Source: Victivallis sp. Marseille-Q1083
Lineage (GTDB): Bacteria > Verrucomicrobiota > Lentisphaeria > Victivallales > Victivallaceae
Assembly: GCF_903645315.1 (NCBI RefSeq)
Contig: NZ_CAHJXL010000001.1
Coordinates: forward strand, 434,001 to 498,000
Length of the DNA: 64,000 nt
Reading direction: 5' to 3'
The notes beneath the pieces were generated by a model. The model was given only the letters and a program-made list of their open reading frames with translations. It was not told the origin of the DNA and did no database searches. The first letter of the stretch is position 1; each line of letters begins with the position of its first letter. The position numbers and the translations under genes are program-made. Below are positions 34,736 to 43,663 of the stretch, piece after piece.

Positions 34736-36265
34736 TCACTCCGCCACCGCCCGCCGGACCGCCTGCCGCCACAGTTGGCCGAAGCCGGCATTCTTTTCCG
34801 GTTCGAGATATTCCCAGGCCGTACAGGGATCCGGCTGCTCCGGCAAGGCAGAGGTCGAACACAACATCAGCAGCGGAATATCGCTTTGCGCCCGAAAGGC
34901 TTGAATGGACCATTGCGGAAAGGGCGATTCGTAGTCGGTATCCAGCAGAACAATCCGGCGGATCCGGTCGCTGCCGTTGTTCAAAGCGGCAATTGCCGTC
35001 CGCTGGCCGGTCAAATCCATGCCGATCACGATCAACGGCAAATCGCGCCATCGTTCCTCCTGCAAAATTTTTTCCAGCATTTCCGGCAAAAAATTCTCCG
35101 CCGTCAACTTCTCCTCGTCGGCCGCCACGACAACCGGCACAACCTTCCGGGCCGCCAGCTCCGCCAACCCGTCCATAAAAACGGCGGGATCCGGAAATTC
35201 GGCGGAAAATACCAGCAACGCCAGACGATCCGCCTCCGGCGAAGCCGGATAAGCCACCCAGCCGGCTTCCGGCGTTTTACCGCCGCACACCGCATCGGTC
35301 ACCTCCCGGGGCAACCCGTCCCATTGCGCCGCAAACTCTTCCGACGGCAACCAACAGGTTTGGCCGTCGATCTGGCGGCGTACCGGCCAATGCGCCACCG
35401 CCGGCAGCACCCCGCCGTTGGCGTCACGCAAGGCAACCACGCCGCGGATGAAAGAACAGATCAGCTCGTACGCCCGGCGACCGGTGGAGTGATGGCTGAT
35501 GACGCCCGGTCCCAGATCGGGCGGCGTCAGCGCCCGCAGCACCTGGCGGCCCTGCTGCCGAAGCGCCGTACCCATTGCATCGGAAGCCTCGCTCCCCGGA
35601 CAGCCCCAGGTGCTCAACGCCAACAGCGCGCCGCGGCCCGGTCCGGCCTCCAGCCGGTAACGGGTGCCGCCGCACCAGGCCGCCGCATCGACCCGATCCG
35701 GTTCGGTGACGGCCATCTGCTGCCCCAGGCTGCCGCCGGCGGATTCGCCGACCACCAGCAGCGGCCGTTTTTCCAGTCCGTACTTCCGCACCAGCTCATC
35801 CTGAATCCGCCAGATGACCTCGTACCAGCCGCACTCCGGATAAATATAATACCGCGTCACATCATCGGTCACTTTCAGATTCGTCCTGGCCAGCAGCGAG
35901 AAAACCGAATAGCCCTGTTCCAGCCAGAGATTTTCCAGCCATTTGGCATTTTCAAAAAACAGATGCCCCCAATCCCCGTTGAACGGCGCGTAAAAAATCA
36001 GATTCGATGCCGACGGCAGCGGTTTGCCCTCCCGATCGACCGGAATGACGTAACTGACCGTCGTGTCCCGGTTCAACGGCAGATTGACGCGCATCGTAAA
36101 ACTGCCGCGCTGTAAAAAAACGGTCTGTCCGTGATGTTCCTTCTCCAACACCATCTCCTGCCAGTCGAAGATCTGCCGGGCCTGCCACCACCACGCCGCA
36201 ATCCCGGCTGCCGCCAGCAGCAGAACCAGACCCGATCCCCAAATTTTCTTTGCCGACAAATTCAT
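34736..36265 (-). CDS. Membrane-anchored two-domain alpha/beta hydrolase (paralogue)
   Basis: 509 aa. N-terminal anchor: IWGSGLVLLLAAAGIAAWWW. It parallels 18837-20312 block for block: TTVSYVIPVDREGKPLPSASNLIFYAPFNGDWG, EKRPLLVVGESAGGSLGQQMAV (nucleophile Ser in GESAGG), LLALSTWGCPGSEAS. The second hydrolase-like half, DRLALLVFSAEF ... LPLIVIGMDLTGQRTAIAAL ... IVLLDTDYESPFP, has Asp where the nucleophile would be. ATG 36263-36265 overlaps the upstream stop (ATGA), so it is coupled to the 304-aa hydrolase. Likely acts outside the membrane on an unknown ester or glycan. Confidence 0.7.
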   Translation of the reverse strand: MNLSAKKIWGSGLVLLLAAAGIAAWWWQARQIFDWQEMVLEKEHHGQTVFLQRGSFTMRVNLPLNRDTTVSYVIPVDREGKPLPSASNLIFYAPFNGDWGHLFFENAKWLENLWLEQGYSVFSLLARTNLKVTDDVTRYYIYPECGWYEVIWRIQDELVRKYGLEKRPLLVVGESAGGSLGQQMAVTEPDRVDAAAWCGGTRYRLEAGPGRGALLALSTWGCPGSEASDAMGTALRQQGRQVLRALTPPDLGPGVISHHSTGRRAYELICSFIRGVVALRDANGGVLPAVAHWPVRRQIDGQTCWLPSEEFAAQWDGLPREVTDAVCGGKTPEAGWVAYPASPEADRLALLVFSAEFPDPAVFMDGLAELAARKVVPVVVAADEEKLTAENFLPEMLEKILQEERWRDLPLIVIGMDLTGQRTAIAALNNGSDRIRRIVLLDTDYESPFPQWSIQAFRAQSDIPLLMLCSTSALPEQPDPCTAWEYLEPEKNAGFGQLWRQAVRRAVAE

Positions 36266-37176
36266 AACCCCTCCCCGTCCTTTTCCCCGCCGGCCGGCTC
36301 GACCTGGCTGAGCCGCCGCCAGGGTTCCAGCAGCCGGCGGTCCGGCAGCCAGACCGCCGCCAAAGTTCCGGCCGGCACTTCACGTTGACGGGTTTCCAGG
36401 TCAATCCAGACGCCCTCGCCGGGACGCCCCTTCAAAATCCGGTCGAAATAATCGATCACGAAAGGAATGACGACATGATCGAGACAATGATCGCCATTTT
36501 CCAGGCCGACCCACAGCCACCGATAACCGCAGCGCCGCCCGTCGAGAAAATACTGCGAAGAAGCCTGGAAACGCGGATCGGCGTCACCGCAAATCACCAT
36601 GCCCGGCGGCAAATTACGGTCCGGCTGCGGTTCATCCCACCAGCCGGCGGAATAAGCCGCCCAGCCGGCGACCCGCTCCGGACACCATTGAGACAGCCGG
36701 GAACTAAAATGCGCGCCGCCGGAAAAACCGAAGATCACAATCGGCAGCGGCCCGTCACCCCACAAATCGGCAATCGCCTGCAGCAACACCGTGCCGGAAC
36801 CGTTGACGACATAGTAATATCCCTTGCCGTTCGACAAATCCTTTTCTTCCGAAGCGAAGGCGAGTTCGACCAGCGCCAGTTGATTGCGTTCGGCCCACTC
36901 CTGCCACTGCGGCAGCCGGATCAGCCCGCCGCTGGTATCGTTGTAGCCGCCCGCCACCACCAGCACACCGCGCGGCTTCGCCGTCCAGGAGATGTAATAA
37001 ATACCGGCTTCGGTCATCCCGGCAACCGGTTTCAATGACCGATAGCGCACCGCCGGCATCGTATGCAGGAGCCAGGCCAGCGCCAACGATACGCAGGCCA
37101 GCGCGGCCAGCAGCCAGTCGAGGTGCTGACGCAACCAATTCCGGATTTTTCGCCGTCTTTCCATCTTCCTGTCCAT
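36262..37176 (-). CDS. Membrane-anchored single-domain alpha/beta hydrolase
   Basis: 304 aa. A basic N-terminus (MDRKMERRRKIRNWLRQ) precedes the anchor WLLAALACVSLALAWLL. The hydrolase core has VLVVAGGYNDTSGG, the elbow VIFGFSGGAHFSSRL (GFSGG) and the late GLENGDHCLDHVVIPFVIDYF, where DH gives the likely catalytic His. It is compact compared with its two-domain neighbours and closer to PHB-depolymerase/esterase-like enzymes. It starts 6 bp after the ligase-like gene's stop and overlaps the next gene by four bases, forming one operon. Substrate unknown. Confidence 0.7.
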   Translation of the reverse strand: MDRKMERRRKIRNWLRQHLDWLLAALACVSLALAWLLHTMPAVRYRSLKPVAGMTEAGIYYISWTAKPRGVLVVAGGYNDTSGGLIRLPQWQEWAERNQLALVELAFASEEKDLSNGKGYYYVVNGSGTVLLQAIADLWGDGPLPIVIFGFSGGAHFSSRLSQWCPERVAGWAAYSAGWWDEPQPDRNLPPGMVICGDADPRFQASSQYFLDGRRCGYRWLWVGLENGDHCLDHVVIPFVIDYFDRILKGRPGEGVWIDLETRQREVPAGTLAAVWLPDRRLLEPWRRLSQVEPAGGEKDGEGL

Positions 37177-37182
37177 TCCGTT

Positions 37183-38670
37183 TTATTTTTCGGCCGTCAC
37201 CGCTGCCGCAAACCGTTCGATTTCCGCAATAAGTCCGGCTTCCGGCAGCCGTCGCCGCTCGACCGGCAAACCGCGTTGAAGCCGCGGAGCGGCCAGGATG
37301 TCGACCTCTTCCGGTACCGTTGCGGCGTCGTCGTCAGCCGCGTACAAAAGCAGCAGCCGGCCGGGACAGCGGTCGACGAATTCCAGCGCCGAAAGCCCTT
37401 CAAACGGCCAACTGGCCGGCGCATCCAGCACCACCACTCCGTTGATCTGCGGCGAACCGTTCTTCGCCGCCGCAATGATCGCCTGTTTGCCGGCCGCGCC
37501 CTGCCCGAACAACACCAGCGGCCAATCCGGATGCTCCGCCAACGCGCCGGCCAACACCTGTTCGGCATGCGCCAGCCCGCCGAAGCCGCCGTCGGTCTGC
37601 GCCACGGTGATCACTTCGTTCCGCGCCAGAAACGGCCGCACCGTCGACCAGATCACTTCACCGGATTCCGACGACAAACCATTTTCGAACAAATACACAA
37701 TCTGCCGGCCGTGGTGCTGCGGCGGAACCGCCCGCCAGACCCGGTAGGATTCCTCCTCGATTTGATTGACGGAGACAATGTCGAGCTCCGCCGGCAGAGT
37801 GCGATTCACCCGCCAGCCCCAGACCAGCAGCGCCAGACACACCAGCAACGCACCTCCCAGCGGAACGACCGCATCGAACCATTCGGCCGACCGCCGCCGG
37901 CGGATCATGAACAGAAGCCAGCCGGCCGACGGCACCAGCAGCGCAAGAGCGAACCAGAACAGCTCATCGTGTTCGTACATCGTGCTGAACGAAGCACTGA
38001 CGAAATAGGCAACCAGCGCGCCGAAAGCGCCGGCAAACAGCGCCGGCGCGCCGCCTTTCCGGCCATAGAAGCGAAGTCCGAGCCAGAACGGCAGCGCAAA
38101 GCAGGCCAGATAGAGGAACACCGCCCAGATGCCGTAATTGGCTCCCAGCGTCAAATAATCGTTGATCATCGTCCGGTAATGTTCATCGATCGACAACGGC
38201 AGATACCAGGCGCGATAGAGCTCGCCCGGCGCGTTGACGCCGGCCAGCCAGTGCCGTTCGATGATGCCGGCGGCGCCGCGCCAGAGCCGGAAGCGGTTGG
38301 CAATCGAACCGTCCGACACTTCCGCCATCGAACGCACCCGGTCGACGCCGTTCGACACCAACAGGACCATCGCAACCGCCGTCAAGCCGAAAACCACCGT
38401 CGCCCGCCGCCGCAACAACAGCCAGGCGGCAACGAAACCGGCCAGCAACGCGACGAAACCGCCGCGGGAATAAGTTTTGGCCAGCAGCAGCTCCAACCCC
38501 ACGATGAATACGGCCAGCAAGCCGGCCGGGATGAACTCGCGCCAATGCCGCCGCGGCAGCCAGAGAAAAATTCCGACCGCCAGCAGAATCGTCATCGCCA
38601 GAAAGGCGGCACAGACATTCGGCGAATAAAACCACAACTGCAGCCGTTCATTCCCCAAAAAATGATACAT
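37183..38670 (-). CDS. O-antigen-ligase-like (Wzy_C) protein fused to a degenerate hydrolase domain
   Basis: 495 aa from ATG 38668-38670. The N-terminal half has several TM helices and O-antigen ligase/polymerase landmarks: FYSPNVCAAFLA, LAKTYSRGGFVALLAGF (residues ~64-80), NRFRLWRGAAGIIERHWLAGVNAPGELY, and MINDYLTLGANYGIWAVFLYLA. The usual first five or so helices are absent. After ~290 residues a soluble domain follows, related to the second halves of the two-domain hydrolases here: WPLVLFGQGAAGKQAIIAA ... VVVLDAPASWPF. Its elbow reads GQGAA, without a serine, so it is probably non-catalytic. The frame is open upstream to 38783 without a start codon; see the 5' region entry. Confidence 0.7.
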   Translation of the reverse strand: MYHFLGNERLQLWFYSPNVCAAFLAMTILLAVGIFLWLPRRHWREFIPAGLLAVFIVGLELLLAKTYSRGGFVALLAGFVAAWLLLRRRATVVFGLTAVAMVLLVSNGVDRVRSMAEVSDGSIANRFRLWRGAAGIIERHWLAGVNAPGELYRAWYLPLSIDEHYRTMINDYLTLGANYGIWAVFLYLACFALPFWLGLRFYGRKGGAPALFAGAFGALVAYFVSASFSTMYEHDELFWFALALLVPSAGWLLFMIRRRRSAEWFDAVVPLGGALLVCLALLVWGWRVNRTLPAELDIVSVNQIEEESYRVWRAVPPQHHGRQIVYLFENGLSSESGEVIWSTVRPFLARNEVITVAQTDGGFGGLAHAEQVLAGALAEHPDWPLVLFGQGAAGKQAIIAAAKNGSPQINGVVVLDAPASWPFEGLSALEFVDRCPGRLLLLYAADDDAATVPEEVDILAAPRLQRGLPVERRRLPEAGLIAEIERFAAAVTAEK

Positions 38671-38840
38671 CGCAACGCCCCTGTCAATATGGCTGAAATG
38701 TTCCCCCGCGCGTTTCTCCGGCCAACCGCCATCGAACTGAATATAAAATTGCAGCGATCGATTTGCAAATCCATTTACGGCTGAAAAAAGTTTTCACGGC
38801 AAAAATAGCGATCAAAAAATTCGCTTTTCCAGTCTTTCAT
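38671..38840 (-). pseudogene. Displaced 5' end of the ligase-like gene (probable frameshift)
   Basis: An ATG at 38838-38840 directly follows the stop of the upstream gene (TGAATG) and opens MKDWKSEFFDRYFCRENFFQP, ending at TAA 38775-38777. The ligase frame is open from 38783 down (SAVNGFANRSLQF, then GGWPEKRAGEHFSHIDRGVA, then the annotated MYHFLG) but has no start codon. Adding one base in the T6 run (A6 on plus, 38784-38789) would join the two into one continuous ~550-aa protein. Options are a real mutation, slippage or phase variation, or a sequencing error. Confidence 0.55.
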
Positions 38841-40052
38841 TCACTCTTTCGGCGTTTCCACCGTCGCCAATATCCGCCGCAACTTTTTCCGGACCGGTTC
38901 CGGCACCGTTTCATCCGCCGCCAGACGCCCGCAATAACGCCGGACCAACTCATGCTGCGCCGCCTGCCGCCCCAGCGACCATTCCGCCGCCGAGGCGATC
39001 AGATAACGCACCAGTTTCCGCCGGTCCTCCGGGGTCGGCTGTTCCAGCGCGGCAAAGGCTTCCGGCGACATGCCGTCCTCCATCAAAGCCAGCGCGCCGG
39101 CAATTTTTTCAATCGGCCGGCATCGGCCGGTCACGGTGAACTCCGTCCAGAGAAAATCCAACTGCATCGGGGCAATCACCTGCGCCGTTTCGAAATACCC
39201 CGCCTCCCACCGGTCACCGTAAAACCGGGCAAAATCGCCGAGCGGCGCCAGGATTTCCGGTGGCGCTTCCAGCTGCAGCAGCAGCGCAGTCGTCACATCA
39301 CGCGCCGTCTGGCCGGATTCTTCCAGCACGGCGTCGACCAGCGCCGGCCACAATTGCGGGTTCAACTTGAACGCCTGATAAAACCAGCTCAACACGACAA
39401 TCTTCCGGTCATCCGGCGCCCCGGCGGTTGGAAACGTTCGCAGGAAATCGAAATAGAGCGAAATCAACGCACCCGGCTCCGGCATCAGGTAATAGAAACT
39501 CATCGCAAAGCGGTTATCCGGTGCGGCAGCCCCTTCCGGCTGCCGGCTGACCGGCGGCAAAGCCTCCACCGTCAGCGCGGCCGGCCGGCTCGTCCAGACT
39601 TCTGCCGGTTCCTCGTCCACTCCTTCCGGCGTCACCTCCCGGACCGTGGCCTGCAATGTGATCACCGTGCCCGGAGTGCTGCCAGCCGGTACCGTATAAA
39701 CCCCCAGCAATTGCAACGACCGGCAATCCGGGGCCGGTTGCAGCATCCCACCCCCGGCCGCCGCGCGGAATTCCGCCGCCGGCAACACCGCCGCGGCGCC
39801 GTCGGCAGCCAGCCGCTGCAACCGCCCCTCCCATCGGGCGGTCCCGGCGGGCGGCGCCTCTCCCTGCAGGGCGACATAGACATACACCAACTGGCCGGGC
39901 AACACTTTTTCCGCCGCCGGCAGCAACATCAAATCGGACGACACCTGGGCGATATCCACGCCGGCCGGGCCGGGCGACAGCCGCAATTCCGCCTCCAGCG
40001 CCCAGACGGCGATCCCGGACAACCACCAAACGGCAAACCACATCCTCCACAT
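38841..40052 (-). CDS. Secreted protein of unknown function, operon with the ligase-like gene
   Basis: 403 aa from ATG 40050-40052, preceded by AAGGAG; an ATG at 40076 is in frame but lacks a site. Signal peptide: MWFAVWWLSGIAVWA. The N-terminal ~180 residues are strand-rich and Ig-like in style (LVYVYVALQGEAPPAG, TVPAGSTPGTVITLQATVREVTPEGVDEEPAEVWTSRP, resembling domains that bound membrane proteins). The C-terminal half is helical (SFYYLMPEPGALISLYFDFLRTFPTAG ...). No known family recognised. Its stop touches the start of the short 5' ORF of the ligase-like gene, so it begins this four-gene operon. Confidence 0.6.
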   Translation of the reverse strand: MWRMWFAVWWLSGIAVWALEAELRLSPGPAGVDIAQVSSDLMLLPAAEKVLPGQLVYVYVALQGEAPPAGTARWEGRLQRLAADGAAAVLPAAEFRAAAGGGMLQPAPDCRSLQLLGVYTVPAGSTPGTVITLQATVREVTPEGVDEEPAEVWTSRPAALTVEALPPVSRQPEGAAAPDNRFAMSFYYLMPEPGALISLYFDFLRTFPTAGAPDDRKIVVLSWFYQAFKLNPQLWPALVDAVLEESGQTARDVTTALLLQLEAPPEILAPLGDFARFYGDRWEAGYFETAQVIAPMQLDFLWTEFTVTGRCRPIEKIAGALALMEDGMSPEAFAALEQPTPEDRRKLVRYLIASAAEWSLGRQAAQHELVRRYCGRLAADETVPEPVRKKLRRILATVETPKE

Positions 40053-40205
40053 CGGCACGACTCCTTTCCTGTGCATAATGTGGAATGAACCGGTTGAAAA
40101 ATCAATTCGGAATACAAAAAAAAGAGTTTTTTGCCACGGTTGCCGGTCGAAAAATCAATGTTTTGTGCCATATTATGCAGGTATTTGGATGGAAGGATTT
40201 TAAAA

Positions 40206-40937
40206 TTGGAATATGAACTGATCCGATCGACGCGGCGGACCATCGGTTTGTCGCTGAATCGGGATGGCCGGCTGACCGTCCGGGCGCCCCGGCAATTGAG
40301 CGAAGCGGCAATCGGCAAAATCATCGAACGGCACCGGCGCTGGATCGTCCGCAAACGCCAGGAGCTGGCCAATGCGGCGGAATGGCAGTCCCCTTTCCGG
40401 CCGGAGCCGGGCTGCCGGCTGCCGCTGCTGGATGAAAGGTTCGAAGTGCGCTTGTCCGGCACGGCCGCCGCCGCATACCGGGACAATGTTTTCCTCGTGC
40501 CGTTTTCCCGGCACGGCCGGCTGGCCGAAGAACTCGTCCGGTTCTACCGGCAAAAGGCGGCCGATTATCTGCCGGAACGCACCGCCATGCTGGCCGAACG
40601 GCACCGCGTCGGCTACGCCCGGGTCAGGATCAGCAACGCCCGGCGGCGCTGGGGTTCCTGCTCGTCAAACGGCAATATCAATTTATCCTGGCGGCTGATG
40701 CTCTGTCCGGCACGCATCGTCGACCATATTATCCTTCACGAGCTGGCGCACCGGACGGAAATGAACCATTCGGTCCGTTTCCGCCAACTGATCGCCCGAT
40801 ACGACCCGGATTATGCCGCGGCGCAGCACTGGCTGAAACAGTACGGCCCCGCTGTCGGCGACTGGCTGACCTCCACCGAAAGCCCCTCCGGCCACGCTGA
40901 AAATTATCATGAAAACACAGGAGATTTGAAACGATGA
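40206..40937 (+). CDS. YgjP-like (DUF45) zinc metallohydrolase
   Basis: 243 aa from TTG 40206, preceded by GGAAGGA; the frame is open further upstream with ATGs at 40131 and 40158, but these give a Cys-rich leader foreign to the family. The family pattern is complete: N-terminal strands (TIGLSLNRDGRLTVRAPRQLSEAAIGKII), then ARRRWGSCSSNGNINLSWRLMLCP, the zinc site HELAHRTEMNHS and the C-terminal YDPDYAAAQHWL. YgjP-type proteins are M48-like; their substrates are poorly known and are sometimes linked to restriction or defence loci, which are absent here. The stop overlaps the symporter start (ATGA). Confidence 0.85.
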   Translation: MEYELIRSTRRTIGLSLNRDGRLTVRAPRQLSEAAIGKIIERHRRWIVRKRQELANAAEWQSPFRPEPGCRLPLLDERFEVRLSGTAAAAYRDNVFLVPFSRHGRLAEELVRFYRQKAADYLPERTAMLAERHRVGYARVRISNARRRWGSCSSNGNINLSWRLMLCPARIVDHIILHELAHRTEMNHSVRFRQLIARYDPDYAAAQHWLKQYGPAVGDWLTSTESPSGHAENYHENTGDLKR

Positions 40938-42541
40938 ATGAGGCAAAAGGCAAACGCGATAACTGGAGCGGCAGTCTCGGGTTCATTCTGGCGGCGGCCG
41001 GTTCGGCGATCGGCCTCGGCAATGTCTGGAAATTTCCCTACATCACCGGCATGAACGGCGGCGGCGCCTTCGTGCTGGTCTATCTGGGCTGCGTGCTGCT
41101 GGTCGGCTTACCGATCATGCTCTGCGAATTCACGCTGGGCCGGCACACCCAGCAAAGCCCGGTCGGCGCCTTTCAGAAATTGTGCAACAAATCGGCCCGC
41201 AACGTTCCGTCGGCCCGGCTGATCGGCTTGCTGGTGATTTTCGCCGTCCTCGGCATGATCTGCTTCGGCAGTTACGGTTATGCCGCGCTGCTGGCAATTT
41301 TCGGCATTCTGATCTTCCGGTGCGGCTGGGTCAGCGTCGGCATCGTCAGCGTCTTTTCGGCGGCAACCATCCTCGGTTACTACGCGGTGGCCGGCGGCTG
41401 GACGATCACCTACATCTTCCGGGCGCTCGGCGGCGGGCTGAACTTCGTGGACAAAAGCGCGGCACAGGAATATTTCAAGAGCATCGCCGGCGATCCGTTG
41501 ATCTCCGTCTCCGCCCAAGTGGGGTTCATGCTGATTTGCGGCCTCGTCGTCTGGTTCGGCATCCGGCGCGGCATTGAGCGGGTCAGCAAAATATTGATGC
41601 CGATCCTGCTGTTCATGCTGTTCATCCTGATCATTCGCGGCTTGACCTCGCCGAATGCGATGGGCGGCGTCCAGTTCCTGCTGACGCCGGATTTCAGTAA
41701 ATTGTCCACCGAAGGAGCCCTGGTGGCGATGGGCCACGCTTTCTATACGCTGAGTCTCGGCATGGGCATTTCCATCACCTACGGCAGTTACCTGGACCGT
41801 CAGCGCAATATATTCCTCTCGTCGCTGGCGGTCATCGGATTGGATACGCTGATCGCCCTGATGGCCGGCCTGGCCATTTTTCCGGCGCTGTTCGCCATGA
41901 ACATGGATGCCCAGGAGGGCCCCGGCCTGGTCTTCCAAGTGATGCCGATGGTGTTCAACGCACTGCCCGACCAGATCGGCTGGCTGTGGTGTGCGATCTT
42001 TTTCCTGCTGCTGGCGATCGCGGCGGTCACCAGCGGCATCAGCCTGCTGGAAGTCTGCGTAACCTTCTGCATCGACCAATTTCGCTGGGAACGGCGGCTG
42101 GCGACCTTGTGCGCCACGCTGGTGATCAGCGCTTTTGGAATTTTTTGCGCGCTGAGCGTCCAGGACTGGAAATATATTCCGTGGCTGCAGCAGGCCTTGT
42201 TCACCGCTTTTGGTGAGGTGCGCGGGAACTTTTTCGATGTCGTCGATGTCTTCAACAGCAATTACCTGTTGCCGCTGGCCGGAATTTCCACGTCGATTTT
42301 CGTCGGCTGGATCTGGGGAACGCGGCGGGCGGTCAATGAAATAAGGCATGGAGCGAATAACTTCGCCGACATTCATATCATCACATTGCTGGCCGGCTTG
42401 AAAAACGATGGACGGCGGCCGGCAACCGAGGTGGTGTGGACTCTGGCGTCGCTGTGGGGGATTTTCATCCGCTTTATTACGCCGAGTGCCATCGTCATTA
42501 CCTTCCTGCACGCGATCGGCTGGCTAAAACTCGGAGCTTGA
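40934..42541 (+). CDS. Sodium:neurotransmitter-symporter-family (NSS/SNF) transporter
   Basis: 535 aa, with AGGAG ahead of ATG 40934. TM1 carries the Na+/substrate-site motif AAAGSAIGLGNVWKFPYITGMNGGGAF, and TM helices continue to about 12 (for example MLCEFTLGRHTQQSPVGAF, YAVAGGWTITYIFRAL, AFYTLSLGMGISITYGSYL in TM6-7). It should import amino acids or related amines with Na+ across the inner membrane. Substrate cannot be read from sequence. The 4-bp overlap with the metallohydrolase implies coupled expression. Confidence 0.9.
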   Translation: MNEAKGKRDNWSGSLGFILAAAGSAIGLGNVWKFPYITGMNGGGAFVLVYLGCVLLVGLPIMLCEFTLGRHTQQSPVGAFQKLCNKSARNVPSARLIGLLVIFAVLGMICFGSYGYAALLAIFGILIFRCGWVSVGIVSVFSAATILGYYAVAGGWTITYIFRALGGGLNFVDKSAAQEYFKSIAGDPLISVSAQVGFMLICGLVVWFGIRRGIERVSKILMPILLFMLFILIIRGLTSPNAMGGVQFLLTPDFSKLSTEGALVAMGHAFYTLSLGMGISITYGSYLDRQRNIFLSSLAVIGLDTLIALMAGLAIFPALFAMNMDAQEGPGLVFQVMPMVFNALPDQIGWLWCAIFFLLLAIAAVTSGISLLEVCVTFCIDQFRWERRLATLCATLVISAFGIFCALSVQDWKYIPWLQQALFTAFGEVRGNFFDVVDVFNSNYLLPLAGISTSIFVGWIWGTRRAVNEIRHGANNFADIHIITLLAGLKNDGRRPATEVVWTLASLWGIFIRFITPSAIVITFLHAIGWLKLGA

Positions 42542-42563
42542 AATTTGTAGGAAAGCAAAACAG

Positions 42564-43004
42564 ATGCGAAAAATTTTTCTGTCATTGGCCGGTGCCGCCG
42601 TCGCCGGCATGTTGCTGGGCGGTTGTCAAAGCGCCTCCGATTCGCAATCACCGCTGACCGGGACCGTCTGGATCCTGGAACAGGACTCCCTGCCGGGCCG
42701 TCAGGCCAACTGGGAAAAACCGCAGCAGCCGATCACGCTGGTCGTCGATGAAGCCGACCGGGTTTCCGGCTGCGCCGGCGTCAACCGCTATTTCGGCAGT
42801 GTCCGGTTTACCGGCGACAACCAGCTGCAATTCAGTCAGATGGGTTCGACGCGGATGGCCGGGCCGGGACTGCAATACGAGAGCGCCTATTTACAGGCTT
42901 TGCCGCAAGCCGACTCCTATCAGGTTTCCGGCGATCGGCTGACGCTGCAGGACGGCGGTCAAACGCTGCTGCAATTCACCCCCGGCAAAAAAGCGGTGGA
43001 ATGA
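42564..43004 (+). CDS. META-domain lipoprotein 1
   Basis: 146 aa, with AGGAAAG before ATG 42564. Lipobox LLGGC (Cys21). The META/HslJ-like domain begins LTGTVWILEQDSLPG and contains the hallmark VSGCAGVNRYFGSV, then MGSTRMAGPGLQYESAYLQAL and LTLQDGGQTLLQF. Proteins of this type are small outer-membrane or periplasmic lipoproteins, often stress related. A paralogue follows at once (43082-43585). It lies 22 bp after the symporter gene. Confidence 0.85.
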   Translation: MRKIFLSLAGAAVAGMLLGGCQSASDSQSPLTGTVWILEQDSLPGRQANWEKPQQPITLVVDEADRVSGCAGVNRYFGSVRFTGDNQLQFSQMGSTRMAGPGLQYESAYLQALPQADSYQVSGDRLTLQDGGQTLLQFTPGKKAVE

Positions 43005-43081
43005 ACGAAATGCAACCGGAAAACTGCGGACGGGCCGCGATTTTCCGCAATCAACTCAACGGATCGAGAGGAACTGAAATT

Positions 43082-43585
43082 ATGAAGAGAACGACTTTGC
43101 CGCTGTTCGTCGGCGCGTTGACGATCGGCACCCTGGGACTCGGCACTCTGGCCGGCTGCGGAGAAAGCAGCGAACCCAAGACGCCGCCTCAAGCCGAAGT
43201 GAAAGCCGACAGTCCGCTGATCGGCACGATGTGGGAACTGGAGCTGGATTCGCTGCAAAATGTTCCGGCCGACGCAGACAAACCCGGCCGCGACATCACG
43301 TTGCAGATCGATGCGGATCACCGGGTGGCGGGAAGTGGCGGCGTCAACCGCTACTTCGGCCCGGTAACTTTGGATGAAGCTGCCGAAACAATCAAATTCG
43401 GCAATCTGGCCAGCACGATGATGGCCGGGCCGGGCATGAATTATGAATCCACCTATCTGAAAGCGCTGGATACGGTCGACGGCTACCAGATCTCCGGAGA
43501 GGAACTGGTCCTGACCGCCGGCGGCAAACCGGTGCTGAAATTCGAAGCCGTCGAGGCCGAAAATGACGGCAATGCCGACCAGTGA
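43082..43585 (+). CDS. META-domain lipoprotein 2
   Basis: 167 aa from ATG 43082 (GAGAGGA upstream); an in-frame ATG at 43001 overlaps the previous stop and would add a non-signal leader. Lipobox LAGC (LGTLAGC). The META domain parallels the first copy: LIGTMWELELDSLQN, VAGSGGVNRYFGPV, LASTMMAGPGMNYESTYLKAL, LVLTAGGKPVLKF. The Cys of the GCAGVNRY motif is replaced (GSGGVNRY), and the linker after the lipobox is longer. A tandem duplication with divergence of the motif. Confidence 0.85.
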   Translation: MKRTTLPLFVGALTIGTLGLGTLAGCGESSEPKTPPQAEVKADSPLIGTMWELELDSLQNVPADADKPGRDITLQIDADHRVAGSGGVNRYFGPVTLDEAAETIKFGNLASTMMAGPGMNYESTYLKALDTVDGYQISGEELVLTAGGKPVLKFEAVEAENDGNADQ

Positions 43586-43663
43586 ACCGATGATTCCGGC
43601 GGTACAGCTTCCGGCTGTACCGCTTTTTCTTTGTCCGGATTCACAATGAAAGGAAATAAAATC

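Noticed and set aside
37063-38784. A 573-codon plus-strand open frame opposite the ligase-like gene
   Set aside because: Composition is Arg/Gln/Pro-rich without hydrophobic segments, whereas the minus strand encodes clear transmembrane helices and family motifs.
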